Source of the DNA: Rhodospirillales bacterium
GTDB taxonomy: Bacteria; Pseudomonadota; Alphaproteobacteria; Micavibrionales; Micavibrionaceae
Length of the DNA stretch: 64,000 nucleotides
Assembly: GCA_020638155.1 (NCBI GenBank)
Contig: JACKJB010000004.1
Location: forward strand, 62,001-126,000
Direction: 5' to 3'
This document shows, piece by piece, positions 1-11,987 of this stretch; position 1 is the stretch's first letter; every line of letters begins with the position of its first letter. Both the position numbers and the translations under genes were made by a program. The notes under the pieces are model-generated. The model was not told where the DNA came from, did not search any database, and saw only the letters and a list, made by a program, of their open reading frames with translations.

Positions 1-112
1 GCCTTATTATGAAGGCAAGGATCGCAGTCAGGGGTTTCGCGTCAAAGCGCCACGCCAACCATCCACGAAACATTGTTTGATTGAACAGAACAGTAATTAG
101 GAGAAGGCACGT
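1..112. other. Upstream region of rpsL, no gene assigned
   Basis: This is the truncated left edge. Two forward frames stay open for 24 to 33 codons before a stop, so the tail of an upstream gene could lie here, but neither frame looks like a recognisable C-terminus. A purine-rich ribosome binding site (aggagaagg) stands just before the rpsL ATG. No convincing promoter was seen. Confidence 0.4.
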
Positions 113-496
113 ATGCCGACGATACAACAATTGATCCGCAAGCCCCGGGCAAAAGGTGGCAAAAAAGCGATGAAGCCCAACAAGAAACGGGCACTGGGCG
201 GTCAGCCGCAGGCACGTGGTGTTTGTACCCGTGTTTATACGACGACCCCGAAAAAACCGAACTCGGCCCTGCGTAAAGTGGCCAAGGTTCGCCTGACGAC
301 CGGTTCGGAAGTGATTTGTTATATCCCTGGTGAGGGTCACAATTTGCAGGAACACTCTGTGGTTCTGGTTCGTGGCGGCCGGGTGAAAGACTTGCCGGGT
401 GTGCGCTATACGATCATTCGTGGGGCGCTGGATACCCAGGGCGTTAAGGATAGAAAACAGGCCCGTTCACGTTACGGCGTGAAGCGGCCGAAGTAA
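113..496 (+). CDS. rpsL: 30S ribosomal protein S12
   Basis: S12 sits at the decoding centre of the small subunit and takes part in codon-anticodon checking; it is the classic streptomycin-resistance locus. The signature [19 protein letters not shown] and the loop [12 protein letters not shown], which holds the aspartate that is methylthiolated in some bacteria, are intact. At 127 residues it is slightly longer than the usual 123-124, with the difference in the basic N-terminal region around residues 12-32. It is the first gene of a str-type operon (rpsL-rpsG-fusA-tuf). A large hairpin follows directly after the stop. Confidence 0.98.
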   Translation: MPTIQQLIRKPRAKGGKKAMKPNKKRALGGQPQARGVCTRVYTTTPKKPNSALRKVAKVRLTTGSEVICYIPGEGHNLQEHSVVLVRGGRVKDLPGVRYTIIRGALDTQGVKDRKQARSRYGVKRPK

Positions 497-533
497 CGGA
501 TTTGTTAGCGGCTCTGCCGCTTAAAAATCCGTT
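495..533 (+). repeat. Stem-loop immediately after rpsL
   Basis: The outer arms aacggattt (495-503) and aaatccgtt (525-533) are perfect complements, and so are the inner arms agcggc (507-512) and gccgct (516-521) around a 3-nt loop. There is no T-run, so it is not a standard terminator. It lies between rpsL and rpsG and could stabilise or process the str mRNA, or be a REP-like element. It is followed at once by a second hairpin (534-553). Confidence 0.7.
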
Positions 534-560
534 ATCCCGGTGAATGCCGGGATCTGGTGA
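534..560 (+). repeat. Intergenic palindrome atcccgg/ccgggat with ctggtgaaa tail
   Basis: The arms atcccgg (534-540) and ccgggat (547-553) are followed by ctggtgaaa. The same arrangement, with only loop changes, recurs at 11578-11605 between rplE and rpsN. This makes it a dispersed intergenic repeat and not a one-off hairpin. Confidence 0.65.
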
Positions 561-603
561 AAGAAAGAAAAGAATTTAGTTTAGACGAAGAAGGAAACGT
601 TAA

Positions 604-1116
604 ATGTCACGTCGTCATAGAGCAGAAAAACGGGAAATCCTGCCTGATCCGAAATTCGGGGATCTGGTGCTGTCCAAATTCATCAACAACCTGATGCTGG
701 ACGGGAAAAAGTCTGTCGCCGAGAAAATCGTCTACGGCGCACTGGAAATTCTCGATACCAAAGCCGCGAACCAGAACTTCGATGATGAAGATATGGCCGA
801 TAGCAATGCGGGCAAGGGCCTGCTGGTTTTTCGCCGCGCGCTGAAAAAAGTAAAACCCCAGCTGGAAGTGCGTTCCCGCCGTGTTGGCGGTGCGACCTAC
901 CAGGTGCCGGTTGAGGTTCGTCACGATCGTGGCATGGCGCTTGCTATGCGCTGGCTGATCGATTCTGCCCGCAAGCGCGGTGAGAACACGATGATGGAAC
1001 GGGTCGCTGCCGAGCTTCTGGATGCCGCCAATGATCGCGGTAACGCTGTGAAGAAACGCGAAGACACCCACAAGATGGCCGATGCGAACCGCGCATTTGC
1101 TCATTATCGCTGGTAA
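604..1116 (+). CDS. rpsG: 30S ribosomal protein S7 with internal insertion
   Basis: S7 nucleates assembly of the 30S head and contacts the E-site tRNA. Conserved blocks [40 protein letters not shown] and the C-terminal AFAHYRW are present. At 170 residues it exceeds the usual 156. The extra 13-14 residues lie at about 52-66, an acidic stretch containing [15 protein letters not shown], just before the helix corresponding to ALENVRP in E. coli. The start follows a gaagga ribosome binding site. It is co-transcribed with fusA, 26 bp downstream. Confidence 0.98.
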   Translation: MSRRHRAEKREILPDPKFGDLVLSKFINNLMLDGKKSVAEKIVYGALEILDTKAANQNFDDEDMADSNAGKGLLVFRRALKKVKPQLEVRSRRVGGATYQVPVEVRHDRGMALAMRWLIDSARKRGENTMMERVAAELLDAANDRGNAVKKREDTHKMADANRAFAHYRW

Positions 1117-1142
1117 TTTTGAGGATTTAGGAAGAACTGACA

Positions 1143-3250
<2,108 letters not shown>

Positions 3251-3251
<1 letters not shown>

Positions 3252-3499
3252 TGAACGTGACGAAATTGGAAAAATCAGTTGTTGCGCTTAAATCTCGCCG
3301 TGAAATCGGTGGGGAGATTTCCTTAGCGGGCGTGTTTTCTGAAGCCGGGCTGACTGACCTTTACGAAGGTGATCGGGTTCTGGAAGGTCGCGGACTGCGC
3401 TGCGCAACGGTTGAATTGACCGAAACGGAAAAAGATGCACTGAAAAAAACCGGTAAGGTGACTGTCGAGCAGCACCGATCCCTGGCAATTAATATTTGA
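3251..3499 (+). CDS. Small protein of unknown function between fusA and tuf
   Basis: I do not recognise this 82-residue product. The GTG start shares one base with the fusA stop, implying translational coupling, and the ORF fills almost all of the fusA-tuf gap, leaving 24 bases that carry the tuf ribosome binding site. The sequence is soluble and mixed alpha/beta in character, with KSRREIGGEISLAGVFSEAGL near residues 14-34 and a charged helix ELTETEKDALKKTGK near 55-69. No signal peptide, membrane segment or cysteine pair motif is seen. Placement in a translation-factor operon suggests a role in translation, but that is inference only. It could also be a lineage-specific gene of no conserved role. 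Confidence 0.75.
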
Positions 3500-3523
3500 G
3501 AGTTAAAGAAGGAGACAAAGACT

Positions 3524-4699
3524 ATGTCCAAGGAAAAATTCGAGCGTAATAAGCCGCACTGTAACATTGGCACGATTGGTCACGTTGACCATGGTAAGAC
3601 GACGCTGACAGCGGCGATCACGAAATATTTTGGTGATTTCGTTGACTATGCGAACATTGACAAGGCGCCTGAGGAGCGGGAGCGCGGGATCACGATTTCA
3701 ACGGCGCACGTTGAATATGAGACCGAAGGCCGCCACTATGCGCACGTTGACTGCCCGGGCCACGCCGACTACGTGAAGAACATGATTACGGGTGCGGCGC
3801 AGATGGACGGGGCGATCCTGGTTGTGAACGCAGCGGACGGCCCGATGCCGCAAACGCGCGAACACATCCTGCTGGCGCGTCAGGTTGGTGTTCCTGCGAT
3901 CGTTGTGTTCCTGAACAAAGTTGACCAGGTTGACGATCCGGAGCTTCTGGAACTGGTTGAGATGGAAGTGCGCGAGCTTCTGTCTTCTTATGAATTTCCC
4001 GGCGATGATATTCCGATCGTTAAGGGCTCTGCGCTGGCCGCTATGGAAGGGCGCGATCCTGAGATTGGAGAGAACGCGATTAAAGAACTGATGGCGCAGG
4101 TTGATGCGTATATTCCGCAGCCTGAGCGTCCGGTCGACAAGCCGTTCCTGATGCCGATCGAAGACGTGTTCTCGATCTCCGGCCGTGGTACGGTTGTGAC
4201 AGGCCGTGTCGAACAAGGCGTGATTAACGTGAACGACGAGATCGAAATCGTTGGGATCCGCCCGACGCAGAAAACGGTATGTACCGGCGTTGAAATGTTC
4301 CGCAAGCTGCTGGACCGCGGTGAAGCCGGCGATAACATCGGCGCGCTGCTGCGTGGCACGAAGCGTGAAGACGTGGAGCGCGGCCAGGTTCTGTGTAAGC
4401 CGGGCAGCATTACCCCGCACACGAAGTTCGAAGCCGAAGCCTATATCCTGAGCAAGGATGAAGGCGGCCGTCATACACCGTTCTTTACCAATTATCGTCC
4501 GCAGTTCTACTTCCGGACGACGGACGTGACCGGTGAAGTGAAGCTGCCGGAAGGCACGGAAATGGTTATGCCTGGCGATAACATCAAGATGCATGTCGAG
4601 CTGATTACACCGATCGCGATGGAAGAAGGCCTGCGTTTCGCTATCCGCGAAGGCGGCCGTACCGTCGGCGCCGGTGTTGTATCGAAGATTATCGAGTAA
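3524..4699 (+). CDS. tuf: Translation elongation factor Tu
   Basis: EF-Tu delivers aminoacyl-tRNA to the ribosomal A site in a GTP-dependent manner. The GTPase motifs GHVDHGKTT (about residues 19-27), DCPGHADYV and NKVDQVDD are present, followed by barrel domains II and III ending KIIE. At 391 residues it is a few shorter than the 394-396 common in proteobacteria, through small loop differences. An aaggagac ribosome binding site precedes the ATG. It sits 19 bp upstream of rpsJ, joining the str and S10 blocks. Confidence 0.98.
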   Translation: MSKEKFERNKPHCNIGTIGHVDHGKTTLTAAITKYFGDFVDYANIDKAPEERERGITISTAHVEYETEGRHYAHVDCPGHADYVKNMITGAAQMDGAILVVNAADGPMPQTREHILLARQVGVPAIVVFLNKVDQVDDPELLELVEMEVRELLSSYEFPGDDIPIVKGSALAAMEGRDPEIGENAIKELMAQVDAYIPQPERPVDKPFLMPIEDVFSISGRGTVVTGRVEQGVINVNDEIEIVGIRPTQKTVCTGVEMFRKLLDRGEAGDNIGALLRGTKREDVERGQVLCKPGSITPHTKFEAEAYILSKDEGGRHTPFFTNYRPQFYFRTTDVTGEVKLPEGTEMVMPGDNIKMHVELITPIAMEEGLRFAIREGGRTVGAGVVSKIIE

Positions 4700-4718
4700 G
4701 ACGAAGGGAATTTAGGCA

Positions 4719-5048
4719 ATGGATACGCAAAGCATCAGAATTCGGCTTAAAGCTTTTGACCACAGAGTTTTGGATCAGGCGACAGCCGAGATTGTGAACA
4801 CGGCAAAACGGACAGGCGCAAGTGTGCGCGGCCCGGTGCCATTGCCGACCCGGATCGAGCGTTTTACGGTCCTGCGTTCGCCGCACATTGATAAAAAATC
4901 AATGGAGCAGTTCGAAATGCGCACCCACAAACGCCTGCTTGATATTGTCGAACCGACCCCGCAAACGATTGATGCGCTGATGAAGCTCGATCTGCCGGCC
5001 GGTGTTGATGTTGAAATTAAAATCATGGAGCAAGCCGCCGCCGCGTAA
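4719..5048 (+). CDS. rpsJ: 30S ribosomal protein S10
   Basis: S10 (NusE) is a 30S head protein and also pairs with NusB in transcription antitermination and with NusG in coupling. The core from [12 protein letters not shown] through [13 protein letters not shown] to [11 protein letters not shown] matches the family throughout. At 109 residues it is slightly long because of a few residues at the N-terminus and a short EQAAAA C-terminal tail. It is the first gene of the S10 block, 60 bp upstream of rplC. Confidence 0.98.
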   Translation: MDTQSIRIRLKAFDHRVLDQATAEIVNTAKRTGASVRGPVPLPTRIERFTVLRSPHIDKKSMEQFEMRTHKRLLDIVEPTPQTIDALMKLDLPAGVDVEIKIMEQAAAA

Positions 5049-5108
5049 GGCATAAGGATTGTTCGCTAAGTTGGACATGGTGTCCAACCTCTGGAAAGGA
5101 AGAGAGAA

Positions 5109-5963
5109 ATGAGAACTGGATTAATCGCACGGAAAGAAGGTATGACCCGTATCTTCGATGAAGACGGGAAACACGTACCGGTAACCGTCCTGAAAATCGA
5201 CAGCTGCCAGGTGGTTGCTGTGCGCGATCAGGAAAAACACGGTTACACCGCAGTACAGCTTGGCGCTGGCGCTGCTAAAGTGAAGCGTACGTCCAAGGCG
5301 CAGCGCGGTCACTTTGCCAAAGCCAAAGTCGAGCCGAAGAAAAAACTGGCTGAATTCCGTGTTGATCCGGCAAACATGCTGGAAGTCGGCGCAGAGCTGG
5401 GGGCTAACCACTTTGTTCCAGGTCAGTTTGTTGATGTGACCGGCACCTCTAAAGGTAAAGGGTTTGCCGGTGCGATGAAACGCCACAACTTCGGCGGTAT
5501 GCGTGCCAGCCACGGCGTATCGATCTCTCACCGTGCGCACGGGTCCACGGGTCAGTGCCAGGAGCCGGGCAAGGTCTTTAAAGGCAAGAAAATGGCCGGT
5601 CATCTTGGTGATGAAACTGTGACGACGCAAAACCTGAAAGTGGTTGCAGTTGATCTGGAAGACAACCTGGTTTTGATCCAGGGTGCCGTTCCGGGTGCGA
5701 CAGACGGCTGGGTCCTGATTTTTGATGCTGTTAAAAAAGCGATGCCGGAAGACGCCCCGCTGCCAGCTGGTCTGAGAAGCGAAGCGAAAGCGCCGGAACA
5801 GGAAAACGAAGCGTCGGCTGAAGAAGCTGCTGCAGTAGAGGACGCTCCGGCAGAAGCACCGGCTGAGGAAAAAGTTGAAGAAGCCAAAGCAGAAGAGCCG
5901 AAAGCTGAGCAAGCACCGGCTGAAGAAGCGAAGGCTGATGAAGAGAAGAAGGACGCTGAATAA
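5109..5963 (+). CDS. rplC: 50S ribosomal protein L3 with acidic C-terminal tail
   Basis: L3 is an early-assembly 50S protein whose loop reaches the peptidyl-transferase centre. The family core runs from [16 protein letters not shown] to about residue 210 and includes the conserved [19 protein letters not shown] region. After it comes a tail of roughly 70 residues made almost entirely of Ala, Glu and Lys with Pro, net acidic (for example [17 protein letters not shown]). Total length is 284 against about 210 in E. coli. The TAA stop overlaps the rplD ATG by one base. Confidence 0.97.
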   Translation: MRTGLIARKEGMTRIFDEDGKHVPVTVLKIDSCQVVAVRDQEKHGYTAVQLGAGAAKVKRTSKAQRGHFAKAKVEPKKKLAEFRVDPANMLEVGAELGANHFVPGQFVDVTGTSKGKGFAGAMKRHNFGGMRASHGVSISHRAHGSTGQCQEPGKVFKGKKMAGHLGDETVTTQNLKVVAVDLEDNLVLIQGAVPGATDGWVLIFDAVKKAMPEDAPLPAGLRSEAKAPEQENEASAEEAAAVEDAPAEAPAEEKVEEAKAEEPKAEQAPAEEAKADEEKKDAE

Positions 5964-6586
5964 TGAAAGTTGCAGTCAAAACCATTGAGAATAAGGCTGC
6001 CGGCGATATCACGCTGGATGATGCCGTGTTCGGTGTTGAAGTCAAAGACGATGTGCTGCACCGTATGGTCCACTATCAGCTGAACAAGCGCCGTGCCGGT
6101 ACACATAAAACGCAGACGCGTTCTGAAGTTTCCGGTCGTGGCCAGAAACCGTGGCGCCAAAAAGGAACGGGCCGTGCCCGCGCCGGTGATCTGCGGCGGA
6201 CGCAGGATCGTGGTGGTGCCGTTGTTGGTGGCCCGACACCGCGCGATCATTCTACGGACCTGCCGAAGAAAATTCGTGCGCTGGCTCTGAAAATGGCGCT
6301 GTCCAGCAAAGCATCGAGTGGCAAGCTCATTATTCTGGATGAGGCAAAAGCGAAAGATCATAAAACCAAGCCGATGGCGGCAAATCTGGGCAAGTTCGGT
6401 TTCGACTCTGCCCTGATCGTGGCCGGGAACGAAATCGACCCGAACTTTGCACGGGCGACCGCGAACCTGCCGAAGATCGATGTGCTGCCGAGCGTTGGGG
6501 CGAATGTCTATGACATCCTGCGCCGCGATATGCTGGTCCTGACGAAAGAAGCCGTCAACGATCTGACGGAAAAGCTGAAAGGTTAA
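5963..6586 (+). CDS. rplD: 50S ribosomal protein L4
   Basis: L4 binds 23S rRNA near the exit tunnel and in E. coli represses the S10 operon by attenuation. The basic extended loop [19 protein letters not shown] (about residues 54-72), which lines the tunnel, is well conserved, and the globular domain follows with normal length (207). Its ribosome binding site lies inside the end of rplC, so translation is probably coupled. It is followed by rplW after 4 bp. Confidence 0.97.
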   Translation: MKVAVKTIENKAAGDITLDDAVFGVEVKDDVLHRMVHYQLNKRRAGTHKTQTRSEVSGRGQKPWRQKGTGRARAGDLRRTQDRGGAVVGGPTPRDHSTDLPKKIRALALKMALSSKASSGKLIILDEAKAKDHKTKPMAANLGKFGFDSALIVAGNEIDPNFARATANLPKIDVLPSVGANVYDILRRDMLVLTKEAVNDLTEKLKG

Positions 6587-6590
6587 TACG

Positions 6591-6905
6591 ATGGCGAAGG
6601 CAAAGAAAACAGAAGCACAGGCATGGATGTATGATGTCATCAGCTCACCGCTGATTACTGAAAAATCCACGATGGGGTCCCAGTACGGTCAGGTTTCTTT
6701 CCGCGTACCGGTTACCGCAACCAAGCCGCAGATCAAAGAAGCCGTCGAAATTTTGTTCGGCGTGAAGGTCAAAGGCGTCAATACGATGGTTGCTAAAGGC
6801 AAGACCAAGCGGTTTAAAGGCGTAATCGGCAAGCGCAGCGATGTCAAAAAAGCCATCGTGACGCTGGAAGAAGGCCAAACGATTGATGTTGGCACGGGAA
6901 TCTAA
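6591..6905 (+). CDS. rplW: 50S ribosomal protein L23
   Basis: L23 surrounds the exit of the peptide tunnel and is the docking site for trigger factor, SRP and SecYEG. The [11 protein letters not shown] motif near residue 21 and the [19 protein letters not shown] loop are typical. The length of 104 residues is normal, with about 10 extra N-terminal residues ([10 protein letters not shown]). It is tightly packed between rplD and rplB. Confidence 0.97.
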   Translation: MAKAKKTEAQAWMYDVISSPLITEKSTMGSQYGQVSFRVPVTATKPQIKEAVEILFGVKVKGVNTMVAKGKTKRFKGVIGKRSDVKKAIVTLEEGQTIDVGTGI

Positions 6906-6924
6906 GAGAGAAGGCTGAAGAACA

Positions 6925-7752
6925 ATGGCACTGAAAAAATTCAAACCGAGAACCGCAGGGACACGCCAGCTGGTCACGATTGACCGCAGCGGCCTGTGGA
7001 AAGGTGGTCCGGAAAAGACCCTGACCGAAGGGAAGCGCAAAAACGGTGGCCGTAACAATACCGGCCGCGTGACCGTGCGTCACCAGGGTGGCGGTCACAA
7101 GCAGCGTTACCGCGTGATCGACTGGAAACGGAACAAATGGGACGTTGAAGGCACGGTTGAGCGCATCGAATACGATCCGAACCGTACCGCCTTTATCGCA
7201 CTGATTAAATATGATGACGGCGAACTGCGCTACATCATCGCGCCGCAGCGTTTGCAGGTTGGCGACAAAATCATTGCCGGTGAAAAAACCGACGTGAAGC
7301 CGGGCAACGCGATGCCGATGAAAAACATGCCGGTCGGGACGATCATCCACAATATCGAGATGAAAGCCGGCAAAGGCGCGCAAATGTGCCGCAGTGCCGG
7401 AACTTACGGCCAGCTGGTCGGCCGCGATCAGGGCTATGCCCAGATCAAACTGCCGTCCGGTGAGCTGCGTGTCGTCCGCCAGGAATGCATGGCAACGGTT
7501 GGTGCCGTGTCGAACCCGGACAAAATGAACACGAACAAAGGGAAAGCAGGCCGCAATCGCTGGCTGGGCAAACGCCCGACCGTTCGCGGTGTTGTCATGA
7601 ACCCGGTCGATCACCCGCACGGTGGTGGTGAAGGCCGGACCTCTGGTGGTCGTCACCCGGTATCCCCGTGGGGTCAACCGACCAAAGGCTATAAAACCCG
7701 TACGAATAAAGCGACGGATAAGTACATTATTCGCCGCCGGAAGAAGAAATAG
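6925..7752 (+). CDS. rplB: 50S ribosomal protein L2
   Basis: L2 is a core 50S protein needed for subunit association and peptidyl-transferase activity. Conserved features are the N-terminal [15 protein letters not shown] block, [20 protein letters not shown], and the C-terminal [20 protein letters not shown], which includes the histidine near the active centre. The length of 275 residues is standard. It is part of the S10 block. Confidence 0.98.
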   Translation: MALKKFKPRTAGTRQLVTIDRSGLWKGGPEKTLTEGKRKNGGRNNTGRVTVRHQGGGHKQRYRVIDWKRNKWDVEGTVERIEYDPNRTAFIALIKYDDGELRYIIAPQRLQVGDKIIAGEKTDVKPGNAMPMKNMPVGTIIHNIEMKAGKGAQMCRSAGTYGQLVGRDQGYAQIKLPSGELRVVRQECMATVGAVSNPDKMNTNKGKAGRNRWLGKRPTVRGVVMNPVDHPHGGGEGRTSGGRHPVSPWGQPTKGYKTRTNKATDKYIIRRRKKK

Positions 7753-7765
7753 GAGCATTTGAACA

Positions 7766-8044
7766 ATGGCACGTAGTGTTTGGAAAGGTCCGTTTGTTGC
7801 AAGAAGCCTTCTGAAAAAGGTGGAAACAGTGCGCGCAGGGGGGAAGAACGAGGTTATTAAAACCTGGTCCCGCCGCAGCACAATCCTCCCGCAGATGGTT
7901 GGTCTGACATTCGGCGTTTATAACGGCAAAAAATTCATCCCGGTGCTTGTAACCGACCAGATGATCGGTCACAAGCTTGGTGAATTCGCGCCGACCCGTA
8001 CCTACACCGGCCATGGCGCCGACAAAAAAGCGAAGAGGGCTTAA
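7766..8044 (+). CDS. rpsS: 30S ribosomal protein S19
   Basis: S19 forms a complex with S13 in the 30S head and helps bind tRNA. The start [20 protein letters not shown] and the block [24 protein letters not shown] are diagnostic. The length of 92 residues is normal. It lies 2 bp upstream of rplV, which suggests coupled translation. Confidence 0.98.
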   Translation: MARSVWKGPFVARSLLKKVETVRAGGKNEVIKTWSRRSTILPQMVGLTFGVYNGKKFIPVLVTDQMIGHKLGEFAPTRTYTGHGADKKAKRA

Positions 8045-8046
8045 TC

Positions 8047-8424
8047 ATGGGACAGGCTGCAAACGCAAGACGCGTGAAAGATAACGAAGCTCGGGCGATG
8101 GCAAAATATTTGCGCACCAGCCCTTACAAGCTGAACCTGGTTGCGGAAATGATCCGCGGTCAAAAAGCTGAAAAAGCGCTGACCGATCTGGAATTCAGCA
8201 AGCGCCGCATCGCGCAGGATGTCCGCAAAGTGCTGCAGGCTGCCGTTGCGAACGCCGAAAACAACCACGGTCTTGATGTTGACCGCTTGGTCGTTGCCGA
8301 AGCGCATGTCGGCAAAAGCGTAACGATGAAGCGTTTTCGTGCCCGCGCACGGGGCCGTGCATCACGGGTTATCAAACAGTTCAGCCGTCTGACGGTTGTC
8401 GTTAGGGAACAAGAGGAAGCTTAA
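8047..8424 (+). CDS. rplV: 50S ribosomal protein L22
   Basis: L22 contributes, with L4, to the constriction of the exit tunnel; mutations in its hairpin give macrolide resistance in other bacteria. The [18 protein letters not shown] helix and the C-terminal hairpin [20 protein letters not shown] are recognisable. The length of 125 residues is within the family range. It is followed by rpsC after 2 bp. Confidence 0.97.
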   Translation: MGQAANARRVKDNEARAMAKYLRTSPYKLNLVAEMIRGQKAEKALTDLEFSKRRIAQDVRKVLQAAVANAENNHGLDVDRLVVAEAHVGKSVTMKRFRARARGRASRVIKQFSRLTVVVREQEEA

Positions 8425-8426
8425 TT

Positions 8427-9122
8427 ATGGGACAGAAGGTAAACCCGATTGGATTACGCGTAGGTATTAACCGGACTTGGGATTCCCGCTGGTTTTCCGA
8501 CCGCCAGTATGCTGACAAGCTGGTGCAGGACCTGAAACTGCGTGAATTTGTTAAAGACCGCCTGAAAGCCGCCGGGATCAGCAAAGTGATTATCGAGCGC
8601 GCCGCACAAAACACCACGGTAACGGTTTATACCGCCCGCCCGGGTGTCATTATCGGCAAGAAAGGCGCGGACATTGAAAAACTGCGCCGCCAGCTGTCTG
8701 AGCGTGCCGGTTCTGATGTGTCTTTGAATATTGTCGAAATCCGCAAGCCGGAACTCGACGCGCAGCTGGCTGCTGAAGGTGTTGCCCTGCAGCTGGAGCG
8801 CCGCGTATCTTTCCGCCGCGCAATGAAGCGGACGGTGCAATCTGCCCTGCGTCTTGGCGCGCAAGGGATCCGGATTGCCGTGTCCGGTCGTTTGGGCGGG
8901 GCCGATATCGCCCGTACCGAATGGTACCGCGAAGGTCGTGTGCCGCTGCATACGCTGCGTGCCGATCTGGATTACGGTTTTGCCGAAGGTCTGACGACCT
9001 ACGGGATCATCGGCGTCAAGGTCTGGATCTACAAAGGCGACATCATGGAACACGACCCGATGGCCCGCGATAAGCGGATCAATGAAGGTCAGGGTGGGAT
9101 GCCGCCTAAAGGTAAATTTTAA
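8427..9122 (+). CDS. rpsC: 30S ribosomal protein S3
   Basis: S3 helps form the mRNA entry channel and contributes to ribosomal helicase activity. It opens [20 protein letters not shown], has a KH domain with the [15 protein letters not shown] motif (about residues 73-87), and the C-terminal domain ending in the KVWIYKGDI region. The length of 231 residues is normal. It belongs to the S10 block ahead of rplP. Confidence 0.98.
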   Translation: MGQKVNPIGLRVGINRTWDSRWFSDRQYADKLVQDLKLREFVKDRLKAAGISKVIIERAAQNTTVTVYTARPGVIIGKKGADIEKLRRQLSERAGSDVSLNIVEIRKPELDAQLAAEGVALQLERRVSFRRAMKRTVQSALRLGAQGIRIAVSGRLGGADIARTEWYREGRVPLHTLRADLDYGFAEGLTTYGIIGVKVWIYKGDIMEHDPMARDKRINEGQGGMPPKGKF

Positions 9123-9148
9123 AAAGTTTGTAATCTGAGAGAAAAGCA

Positions 9149-9562
9149 ATGTTACAGCCAAAGAAAACGAAATTCAGAAAGCAGCATAAAGGACGCATTC
9201 ACGGGAACGCGAAGCGCGGGACTGAGCTGAGCTTTGGGGCTTTTGGCCTGAAAGCGCTTCAACCGGAGCGGATTACAGCCCGCCAGATCGAAGCAGCACG
9301 TCGTGCGATGACCCGTCACATGAAACGTCAGGGTAAAGTGTTCATCCGTGTTTTCCCGGATGTGCCGGTATCCAAAAAGCCGCTTGAAGTTCGTCAGGGT
9401 AAAGGGAAAGGCTCTGTTGAATACTGGGCCTGCCGGATTAAACCGGGCCGCATCATGTTCGAGATTGACGGTGTGCCGGAAAATCTTGCCCGTGAAGCGT
9501 TGACACTGGCTGCGGCGAAATTGCCGATTAAAACAAAATTTGTAACCCGTGTCGGTGGGTAA
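9149..9562 (+). CDS. rplP: 50S ribosomal protein L16
   Basis: L16 positions the A-site tRNA and is one of the last 50S proteins to assemble. [16 protein letters not shown] at the start and the [20 protein letters not shown] block, which contains the arginine hydroxylated in some bacteria, are conserved. The length of 137 residues is typical. Confidence 0.98.
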   Translation: MLQPKKTKFRKQHKGRIHGNAKRGTELSFGAFGLKALQPERITARQIEAARRAMTRHMKRQGKVFIRVFPDVPVSKKPLEVRQGKGKGSVEYWACRIKPGRIMFEIDGVPENLAREALTLAAAKLPIKTKFVTRVGG

Positions 9563-9595
9563 TACCGAAGGGTTTGGAGAATTAAGGAGCGAGCC

Positions 9596-9877
9596 ATGAA
9601 GGCAGAAGATTTAAAAGGTAAAACGGTTGATGAATTGCAGAAAACCCTGCTCGACCTGAAAAAGCAGCAATTAAACCTGCGTTTTCAAAAGTCCCAGGGC
9701 CAACTGGAAAACACCGCAAAGATCCGCACGGTGCGTCGTGATATTGCGCGGGTGAAAACCTTTATGGGTCAGCTGACCAGCGGCAGTATCGCCCCGTCCA
9801 AAAAGACGGAAGCGAAAAAGCCTGCGAAGAAAGCTGCTGCTTCCAAAACCAAGAAATCCGGCGAAGAAGCCGCGTAA
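9596..9877 (+). CDS. rpmC: 50S ribosomal protein L29 with basic C-terminal tail
   Basis: L29 is a small two-helix protein next to L23 at the tunnel exit. Residues 1-66 make the usual helical hairpin (DLKKQQLNLRFQKSQGQLEN, IRTVRRDIARVKTF). Residues 67-93 form an added Lys/Ala/Pro tail ([20 protein letters not shown]), giving 93 residues where 63-67 is usual. It is one of several ribosomal proteins here with histone-like tails. Confidence 0.96.
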   Translation: MKAEDLKGKTVDELQKTLLDLKKQQLNLRFQKSQGQLENTAKIRTVRRDIARVKTFMGQLTSGSIAPSKKTEAKKPAKKAAASKTKKSGEEAA

Positions 9878-9894
9878 GATAGGAGTTAGAAGAG

Positions 9895-10317
9895 ATGCCG
9901 CGTCGTATATTGGAAGGTGATGTTGTCAGCGACAAAATGGACAAGACCGTAACGGTTCTGGTCGAACGCCGCTTTAAACACCCGATGTATAAAAAATATG
10001 TGAAGCGTACGGATAAATATGCCGCGCATGATGAAAGCAATTCTTTCAAAATTGGCGACCGTGTGCAGATCGAAGAATGCCGTCCGATTTCCAAGCGCAA
10101 AACCTGGCGTGTGATTACGCCGGCAACCGGTGCCGCGAAAAAAGAAGCCGCACCCAAAGTTGAAGCAAAGACCGAAGCGAAAGCCGAAGTAAAAGAAGCG
10201 CCGAAGAAAGAAGAAGCGAAGAAGGCTCCTGCGAAAAAAGCGGCTGCAAAAAAAGCACCTGCCAAGAAAGCAGCAGCAAAGAAAGCAACATCCAAAAAGA
10301 AGGATGACAGCAAATGA
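9895..10317 (+). CDS. rpsQ: 30S ribosomal protein S17 with long Lys/Ala tail
   Basis: S17 is an OB-fold primary 16S rRNA binder. The core ([20 protein letters not shown], then [20 protein letters not shown]) ends at about residue 80, matching a normal 80-85 residue S17. The remaining 60 residues are a low-complexity Lys/Ala/Glu/Pro tail with repeated [10 protein letters not shown] units. Total length is 140. Its stop overlaps the rplN start (ATGA). The tail resembles histone H1-like or HU-type C-terminal tails in composition. Confidence 0.96.
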   Translation: MPRRILEGDVVSDKMDKTVTVLVERRFKHPMYKKYVKRTDKYAAHDESNSFKIGDRVQIEECRPISKRKTWRVITPATGAAKKEAAPKVEAKTEAKAEVKEAPKKEEAKKAPAKKAAAKKAPAKKAAAKKATSKKKDDSK

Positions 10318-10682
10318 TCCAGGTAGAAACAAAACTTGAAGTCGCAGATAACAGCGGTGCCCGCCAGGTCCAGTGTATCAAGGTCCTGGGTGGTTCCCAC
10401 CGTCGCTACGCCCGCATCGGTGATGTGGTCAAGGTTTCCGTGAAGGAAGCAATTCCGCGCGGTAAAGTGAAAAAAGGTCAGGTTCTGTCCGCAGTGATCG
10501 TCCGCACAGCCAAGCCGCTGATGCGCGAAGACGGTACGGCGATCCGGTTTGACACCAACGCCTGCGTGTTGCTTAACAACAACCGCGAGCCGATCGGTAC
10601 CCGGATCTTTGGCCCCGTCACCCGTGAGCTGCGCCGCAAGAACTTCATGAAAATTATTTCTCTTGCACCGGAGGTGCTGTAA
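10314..10682 (+). CDS. rplN: 50S ribosomal protein L14
   Basis: L14 lies at the subunit interface and is the binding partner of the silencing factor Rsf[18 protein letters not shown] and [15 protein letters not shown] are the family signatures; the length of 122 is exact. It starts within the rpsQ stop codon (4-base overlap) and its own stop overlaps rplX by one base, so the three genes are probably translationally coupled. Confidence 0.98.
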   Translation: MIQVETKLEVADNSGARQVQCIKVLGGSHRRYARIGDVVKVSVKEAIPRGKVKKGQVLSAVIVRTAKPLMREDGTAIRFDTNACVLLNNNREPIGTRIFGPVTRELRRKNFMKIISLAPEVL

Positions 10683-11008
10683 TGAGCGCTGCGAAAATGA
10701 AAATTAAAAAAGGCGACACCGTTGTCGTCATTACCGGTAAGGACAAAGGCGTCAAAGGTGAAGTGCTGAAAGTCCTGCCGCAGGAAAGCCGTGTGATCGT
10801 TCAGGGCGTGAATGTTGCGAAAAAACACCGCAAACCCTCACAGCTGAATCCGCAGGGCGGTATCGAAAACATTGAATTGCCGGTTCACGTTTCCAACGTG
10901 GCTCTGGCCGATCCGAAGGATGATAAACCGACCCGCGTTGGTTACAAAGTCCTGAAAGACGGCAAGAAAGTCCGCGTGGCGAAACGCTCAGGCGAAACAG
11001 TCGAGTAA
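10682..11008 (+). CDS. rplX: 50S ribosomal protein L24
   Basis: L24 is an assembly-initiator protein. An N-terminal KOW motif ([20 protein letters not shown]) and [19 protein letters not shown] are typical. The length of 108 is normal. It starts inside the rplN stop (TAATG). Confidence 0.97.
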   Translation: MSAAKMKIKKGDTVVVITGKDKGVKGEVLKVLPQESRVIVQGVNVAKKHRKPSQLNPQGGIENIELPVHVSNVALADPKDDKPTRVGYKVLKDGKKVRVAKRSGETVE

Positions 11009-11023
11009 GAAGGAACGTAAGCT

Positions 11024-11566
11024 ATGCAACCGCGTATGAAAGAAAGATACGAAAAAGAGCTGAAGGCACGTATGGTCGAAAAATTCGGCTATAAAAACAA
11101 GTTCGCCGTGCCGAAGCTTGATAAAATCGTTCTGAACATGGGTGTCGGTGAAGCCACGCAAAACCGTGCCTTCATTGAAAACGCCGCCAATGACCTGGCG
11201 CTGATCGCCGGCCAAAAGCCTGTGATTACCAAAGCCAAACAGTCCAACGCGTCCTTTAAGGTCCGTGAAGGTATGGCGATTGGTGTGAAGGTAACGCTGC
11301 GTGGTGACCGGATGTATGAATTTCTGGACCGCCTGGTCACGATTGCGTTGCCGCGAGTCCGCGATTTCCGCGGGATCAACGGCAAAAGCTTCGATGGCCG
11401 CGGTAACTATGCCATGGGCATCACCGAGCATATCGTTTTCCCGGAAATCGAGTATGACAAAGTGGATAAAATCCGCGGTATGGACATCGTGATCTGCACC
11501 ACGGCAAAAACAAATGAAGAAGCGAAAGAGCTTCTGCGCGGCTTTGATATGCCGTTCAAGAATTGA
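11024..11566 (+). CDS. rplE: 50S ribosomal protein L5
   Basis: L5 binds 5S rRNA and contacts the P-site t[43 protein letters not shown] and the [14 protein letters not shown] block identify it; the length of 180 is standard. A repeat element with palindromic arms separates it from rpsN. Confidence 0.98.
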   Translation: MQPRMKERYEKELKARMVEKFGYKNKFAVPKLDKIVLNMGVGEATQNRAFIENAANDLALIAGQKPVITKAKQSNASFKVREGMAIGVKVTLRGDRMYEFLDRLVTIALPRVRDFRGINGKSFDGRGNYAMGITEHIVFPEIEYDKVDKIRGMDIVICTTAKTNEEAKELLRGFDMPFKN

Positions 11567-11574
11567 CGCAGAGC

Positions 11575-11642
11575 GTCATCCCGGTGAAAACCGGGATCTG
11601 GTGAAATGACTTGAGGAAGATCCCGAATGGAATCGGGATGAC
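11575..11642 (+). repeat. Intergenic palindromic repeat, gtcatcccg/cgggatgac arms
   Basis: The outer arms gtcatcccg (11575-11583) and cgggatgac (11634-11642) are perfect complements. Inside are two further hairpins: atcccggt-gaaa-accgggat (11578-11597, GNRA-type tetraloop) and atcccga/tcgggat (11620-11626, 11633-11639). The same outer arms recur at 46526-46599, and the first inner hairpin recurs at 534-553. It fills most of the rplE-rpsN gap. Confidence 0.8.
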
Positions 11643-11659
11643 AAAGGAGAAGAAAAAGC

Positions 11660-11965
11660 ATGGCAAAGGCTAGTGCAGTACAACGTGACCTGAAACGCCG
11701 TAAGCTGGCAAAGAAATATGCCAATAAGCGCGCGCGTCTGAAGGAAGTTATTTACAACAAGGAAGCGCCGATGGAAGAGCGTTTCCAGGCAGCGCTGGAT
11801 TTGGCGGAACTGCCGCGCAATTCTTCCAAAACGCGTATTCGTAACCGTTGCGCGTTAACAGGTCGGCCACGCGGCCACCACCGTAAATTCCGGTTGTCGC
11901 GTGTGTCATTGAGACAATTGGCTTCGCACGGGGAACTCCCGGGCGTAACGAAGTCCAGCTGGTAA
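11660..11965 (+). CDS. rpsN: 30S ribosomal protein S14 (zinc-independent type)
   Basis: S14 is a late-assembling 30S head protein. At 101 residues this is the long form; the region around [16 protein letters not shown] carries one cysteine and no CXXC pairs, so it should not bind zinc. The terminal [11 protein letters not shown] is typical. It follows the repeat element, with a ribosome binding site aaaggagaag. Confidence 0.98.
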   Translation: MAKASAVQRDLKRRKLAKKYANKRARLKEVIYNKEAPMEERFQAALDLAELPRNSSKTRIRNRCALTGRPRGHHRKFRLSRVSLRQLASHGELPGVTKSSW

Positions 11966-11987
11966 TAATTTAGGAGGATATCGCAAG

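Noticed and set aside
1..101. C-terminus of an upstream gene
   Set aside because: Two frames are open, neither resembles a known protein tail, and the window edge prevents a decision.
8454..9161. Long reverse-strand ORFs across the ribosomal genes (for example 235 codons over rpsC)
   Set aside because: They are shadows of strongly biased coding regions on the + strand; each covered gene is a clear ribosomal protein or factor.
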